From: Bacteroidota bacterium | GTDB lineage: Bacteria; Bacteroidota; Ignavibacteria; UBA10030; UBA8401 | Assembly: GCA_021796215.1 (NCBI GenBank) | Contig: JAJYOK010000020.1 | Span: 1-57,684, forward strand | DNA length: 57,684 nucleotides | Direction of reading: 5' to 3' | In this document: positions 54,789 to 57,684 of the stretch, piece by piece | Position numbering within the stretch: the first letter of the stretch is position 1 | How the letters are laid out: each line of letters begins with the position of its first letter | Translations under genes and position numbers: made by a program | The notes under the pieces: model-generated | What the model was told of the DNA's origin: nothing | Seen by the model: only the letters and a program-made list of their open reading frames with translations | The model's database searches: none

Positions 54789-55181
54789 TTATCCTACCGG
54801 TACAACCGTCGTTTCCTCATCAACTACAATAGTAATCGCACCGTTCGAGAAAATTCTCGCGTTGATGAGATCAAAACGACCGGATGCTTCGACTTTGAGT
54901 CCATGAACAACCGCTTGATCCGGCACCGAACCGCCGTCGCCCTTCTTCAATATTTTCCGAATGTTTAATTCGTCAATATTGCAGAAGAAGATCGGGGCTG
55001 CTTCCGGCGCGTTTGCGGAATTTTGTTGGAGAGCAGCCACACTTTCGGCATACACTCCTTCTCCGACTCTGACTCCGCGGATATCCGCCCGCAGTTCTTC
55101 AGCATGAGTCACTCCTTTTTCGCTCATGCGAAGTTTCAACTTCTCCACTTGAGAAGTTGGCGTCACGACTGCCGTCTTCAT
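54789..55181 (-). CDS. Unrecognised 130-residue protein
   Basis: I do not recognise the family. It has no signal peptide or membrane segment. The N-terminal half is helical and charged ('QVEKLKLRMSEKGVTHAEEL'), the middle is Ala/Glu/Asn-rich, and the C-terminal half is beta-like with alternating Val/Ile ('KVEASGRFDLINARIFSNGA', 'ITIVVDEETTVVPVG'). One cysteine is in 'PIFFCNIDELNIRKIL'. AAGGATGG upstream of the ATG supports a real gene, and the terminator downstream is convergent. Cytoplasmic location is likely. It may be lineage-specific. Confidence 0.65.
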   Translation of the reverse strand: MKTAVVTPTSQVEKLKLRMSEKGVTHAEELRADIRGVRVGEGVYAESVAALQQNSANAPEAAPIFFCNIDELNIRKILKKGDGGSVPDQAVVHGLKVEASGRFDLINARIFSNGAITIVVDEETTVVPVG

Positions 55182-55432
55182 AACATCACCATCCTTATAA
55201 ATTTTAGTTACATCAGAAGCGACACACAGCGCACAACTTTTTCGTTGCGCATCGCTTCATGTACATTAACAGTGATGTGAAGATAATTGTTTCTTGGGAG
55301 GAAGGTTTTTTCTTAATTCTTTTTAAGATTCGTGCGAAAGGAGGGAATTTAAGATGTTTGTTTCTCAATATTTTCTACGGTGATTTTTTATTCACCCTAA
55401 TTTTCGAATCACATGCGCTAATAAAATATAAA

Positions 55433-55464
55433 AAGAGCGGAAGCTGTTTCCAGCTTCCGCTCTT
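55433..55464 (-). terminator. Terminator of the YxWGxW gene
   Basis: Perfect 14-bp stem AAGAGCGGAAGCTG with CAGCTTCCGCTCTT and a 4-base loop, followed on the minus strand by TTTTTATATTTT. Confidence 0.9.
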
Positions 55465-55473
55465 GTCGCTGAC

Positions 55474-55854
55474 TTAGCGGCGACTTCCTTCCCTGCGCTC
55501 TCTCTCGTGACGGTGCTCTTGAGGTCTTGCATGTGCATCTTCGTCATTCCAGCGTCCTTCAAAAAATATCCATTCGTCATGCCGTCGTTCCCATCGTCCG
55601 GGAACCCACACTGCATGCGGGTGCGGGCGACGAACCCAATATCCGTGAATCCAGACATAGTGATGCCGGCGCGGTATCCATCGGTAATATCCGGGAATCC
55701 ACACTGCATCACGATACGGCCGGACAACAATCACTTCCCGCCGGGGCGGCGGCGGACCTATACGAATGCCAAGCCCGATATGGACTTGAGAAAACACCGG
55801 CGTTGCCAACATCATCAGTGCGCCGATAATTCCGATTTTCAAAAATGATTTCAT
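55474..55854 (-). CDS. Secreted YxWGxW/WxPGxW-repeat protein
   Basis: 126 residues. Signal peptide (about 1-22, 'LMMLATPVFSQ'). Four tandem aromatic repeats follow: 'VWIPGYYRWIPRRHHYVWIH', 'GYWVRRPHPHAVWVPGRWER', then 'EWIFFEGRWNDED', the pattern of YXWGXW repeat proteins whose function is unknown but which are periplasmic or outer-membrane associated. The C-terminus is very rich in Arg, His and Glu. AGAGGAGAAA precedes the ATG and a strong terminator follows, so it is independently expressed. Confidence 0.85.
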   Translation of the reverse strand: MKSFLKIGIIGALMMLATPVFSQVHIGLGIRIGPPPPRREVIVVRPYRDAVWIPGYYRWIPRRHHYVWIHGYWVRRPHPHAVWVPGRWERRHDEWIFFEGRWNDEDAHARPQEHRHERERREGSRR

Positions 55855-55904
55855 TTTGTTTCTCCTCTTTTTCTTTAATAACTTTGAAATACGTTTGAAA
55901 GTTC

Positions 55905-56303
55905 TTATTGATTGCCGTCATTTTGCATTCTTTGACGCATTCGTTCGCGGCGTTCCTTCATGAGCGCCTCATATTTCTTTTGCTGATCTGGCGTGAGAAC
56001 AGCATTGATTTGTTTATCCATTTCCTGCATGTGCTGTCTCATCACTTTCATCATTTCTTCGCGGTCGCCTTGATGAGCGTCCCGTTCTTTTGCCATTTCT
56101 GCCTGCCCTTTTAAAAAAATAGACTGAATCTTCGCCATTTGTGTATCGCTCAAACCGAGATTATCTTTGAGCACTGCAACTCTTCTGGCGGCGCGAGCGC
56201 TGTCTTGCGAATCTTGCGCCGGCATTGGCTGTGAATATGTCATCACAAGCGAAACTAACACTGCAAGCGCAATGTTGGAAAGGTGAAATTGTCGTTGCAT
56301 CAT
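55905..56303 (-). CDS. Spy/CpxP-like periplasmic LTxxQ protein
   Basis: About 132 residues from the tandem ATGs at 56303/56300, with AAGGA upstream. Signal peptide to about residue 31 ('MTYSQPMPAQ'). The remainder is a charged alpha-helical protein with two LTxxQ-like phrases: 'LGLSDTQMAKIQSIF' and 'AVLTPDQQKKYEALMKERRE'. Spy and CpxP are stress-induced periplasmic chaperones or metal-binding proteins. It lies 50 bases upstream of the YxWGxW-repeat gene on the same strand and may share its transcript. The C-terminus is strongly basic and Met-rich. Confidence 0.8.
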   Translation of the reverse strand: MMQRQFHLSNIALAVLVSLVMTYSQPMPAQDSQDSARAARRVAVLKDNLGLSDTQMAKIQSIFLKGQAEMAKERDAHQGDREEMMKVMRQHMQEMDKQINAVLTPDQQKKYEALMKERRERMRQRMQNDGNQ

Positions 56304-56450
56304 AACTGAATCCTTCAATGATTGTTAATATTTTGCTGCGTTGAATATAGGACAACTGCAAAGATGACGGGGTTTAATTCAAGCGTGACGTCTGTTTTGC
56401 CGCACCTGCTGCTGCATGATTTCCAACACACGCTGTTGGCTTTCAGCTTT

Positions 56451-56457
56451 AAGGAGG
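56451..56457 (+). promoter_or_regulatory. Strong Shine-Dalgarno sequence before the NADH dehydrogenase
   Basis: AAGGAGG. Spacing is 3 bases to an ATG that opens a 9-codon frame (56461-56490), 10 to a TTG (56468) and 19 to an ATG (56477) in the dehydrogenase frame. The TTG has the best spacing. Confidence 0.6.
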
Positions 56458-56476
56458 AAAATGTATCTTGAAAAAT

Positions 56477-57684
56477 ATGAACACAAGTAAAAAGCATCTC
56501 GTTATTCTCGGCACCGGCTTCGCATCATTTAGTCTGGTAAAACATATTGATACCGAATTGTATAATGTCAAAATCGTCAGCCCGCGCAATCATTTTCTTT
56601 TTACACCGCTGCTTCCCAGCACAACTGTCGGCACGATTGAATTCCGCTCGATCATTGAACCAATCCGTTCTGTGAGAAAAAATGTCGAATTCTATCTTGC
56701 ATATTGTACGGCGCTGGAGACGGAAACGAAAATCATTCACTGCGAAGATGCACTGGACGGAAGGAAATTCTCGCTGTCGTTTGATATTCTGATCATCGGA
56801 GTGGGAGCGATCAGCAACACGTTTGGAATTGCCGGCGTAAAAGAATATGCGTTGCATTTGAAAGAGCTTGCCGATGCACGGGCAATCCGCCAGCGCATTA
56901 TTGAGAATTTCGAGCGTGCAAACACGCCGTCTATTCCATACAACGAGCGGCGACGGCTGCTTCATTTTGTCGTGGCGGGCGGCGGGCCTACCGGAGTTGA
57001 ATTTGCCGCTGAGCTTCATGATTTTCTCACGGAAGACATAGCACGCAATTATCCTTCCTGTATTCCGGATGTCACAATCACACTGCTGGAAGCGGCAAAC
57101 AATATTCTAACCTCGTTCGATGCCGCACTTGCAGACTATGCAATGAAGTTGTTTCGCCGCCAGCGTATTTCGGTTCGTACACATACACCGGTCGTTAAGG
57201 TAGAAGCTGAACATTTAATTTTGAAAGACGGCTCCAGAGTTCCGTACGGATTGCTTGTGTGGTCCACCGGCAATGCACCGGCTCCGTTCGTTCAATCGCT
57301 TCCTTTTAAAAAAGACCGGACTTCCCGTATCATCACCGATGAACAGCTTCACGTAAAAGGATTTGATCATATCTTTGCAGTTGGCGATTGCGCAACGATA
57401 GAGAATTTTCCTCTCTTGGCGACAGCGCAAGTGGCACAGCAAGGCGGACAGTATCTCGCCCGCTATTTGAATCGCTTAGGAATGGGCAAACCGGTTCACA
57501 ATTTTCACTACCGTCATCGCGGCATGCTTGCATATATTGGCAGCCGTCGTGCGCTTGCAGATTTACCGCAATTCAAAGGACGCGGTTTCAGCACATGGAT
57601 TTTCTGGCGCTCGGCATATTTGACAAAACTTGTCAGCATGAAAAACAAAATACTTGTTGTATTTGATTGGCTGAAGGCGTTTGT
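56477..57684 (+). CDS. ndh: Type II NADH dehydrogenase (NDH-2), runs off the window edge
   Basis: At least 402 codons, open to the end of the window, so the C-terminus is missing. Two nucleotide sites: FAD loop 'KKHLVILGTGFASFSLVKHI' and NAD loop 'LHFVVAGGGPTGVEFAAELH'; 'SPRNHFLFTPLLPSTTVGTI' is the quinone-site-side signature and 'HIFAVGDCATIENFPLLATA' the flavin ribityl loop. NDH-2 passes electrons from NADH to quinone at the inner membrane without pumping protons. Eukaryote-like NDE features ('RSIIEPIR') are present. The start may be the TTG at 56468, three codons upstream, because of better ribosome-site spacing. Confidence 0.9.
   Translation, partial: MNTSKKHLVILGTGFASFSLVKHIDTELYNVKIVSPRNHFLFTPLLPSTTVGTIEFRSIIEPIRSVRKNVEFYLAYCTALETETKIIHCEDALDGRKFSLSFDILIIGVGAISNTFGIAGVKEYALHLKELADARAIRQRIIENFERANTPSIPYNERRRLLHFVVAGGGPTGVEFAAELHDFLTEDIARNYPSCIPDVTITLLEAANNILTSFDAALADYAMKLFRRQRISVRTHTPVVKVEAEHLILKDGSRVPYGLLVWSTGNAPAPFVQSLPFKKDRTSRIITDEQLHVKGFDHIFAVGDCATIENFPLLATAQVAQQGGQYLARYLNRLGMGKPVHNFHYRHRGMLAYIGSRRALADLPQFKGRGFSTWIFWRSAYLTKLVSMKNKILVVFDWLKAF

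Noticed and set aside
55259-55477. Open frame of 72 codons (+) in the gap before the YxWGxW gene
   Set aside because: It runs through the terminator of the opposite-strand gene; not credible as coding.

Overview
The window looks like a chromosomal segment from a Gram-negative member of the FCB group, most probably an Ignavibacteria-like relative of Bacteroidota. The main clues are two secreted proteins with type IX secretion C-terminal sorting domains of the 'FPNPFNPTT ... DVLGREIATL' kind (47743-49851 and 50028-51377). An LPS gene (kdsB) and several outer-membrane-type proteins agree with this. Lineage is inferred from gene content; no alignment was run.

Layout. 1-1371: a REP-associated tyrosine transposase (RAYT) flanked on both sides by the same ordered set of hairpins. 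1372-7791 (all minus): a nitric-oxide/nitrosative-stress module of qNOR, cytochrome c, DUF488 protein, methyltransferase, hemerythrin, membrane polyferredoxin and an Rrf2 regulator with three cysteines. 8039-13224 (plus): glycosyltransferase, YfhO-like membrane protein and murA. 13237-17049: response regulator-histidine kinase, inositol monophosphatase, AspT/YidE-type transporter. 17215-24577 (minus): arsenic and thiol-redox island with an ArsP/YraQ-type permease, two small CxxC thioredoxin-fold proteins plus a decayed third, CcdA, a periplasmic thioredoxin, a CDF transporter, two ArsR proteins with clear palindromic operators, ACR3, a thioredoxin-type ArsC, ArsM and a porin fragment. 24856-27139 (plus): TlpA-like protein and DsbD. 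27276-29005 (plus): rplU, rpmA, mdh.

29054-42753 (minus): RsbW-like ATPase, a large unrecognised beta-barrel candidate, nucleoside hydrolase, epimerase, beta-CASP nuclease, pyrG, kdsB, gatC, plsC, M48 protease, NagZ-like hydrolase and a Cys/Met PLP enzyme. 43159-47555 (minus): DUF4175 giant coiled-coil protein and DUF4159 protein. 47743-54691 (plus): two T9SS cargo proteins, an M1 aminopeptidase with a HEAT-like tail and an FMN reductase. 54789-56303 (minus): an unrecognised protein, a YxWGxW-repeat protein and a Spy/CpxP-like protein. A type II NADH dehydrogenase runs off the right edge.

The most striking layer is not genes but small palindromes. A 30-bp element made of two back-to-back 15-bp hairpins (6-bp arms, 3-nt loop) occurs at least four times with exactly this length. 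One copy is inserted in frame in the T9SS sorting domain of the M28 peptidase, one in frame in the M48 protease, and one supplies the stop codon of rpmA. Other families are RAYT-linked hairpins, a 109-bp three-armed cloverleaf, two hairpin families whose copies differ by compensating changes, and dispersed GGATTGATGGAT inverted repeats that supply the stop codons of kdsB and plsC.

The arsenic island reads as a coherent pathway: ArsC reduces arsenate with thioredoxin-type electrons, ACR3 exports arsenite, ArsM methylates it, and the ArsP-like permease may export the methylated trivalent product, with the CcdA/thioredoxin set moving thiol electrons across the membrane. The last two steps are inference.
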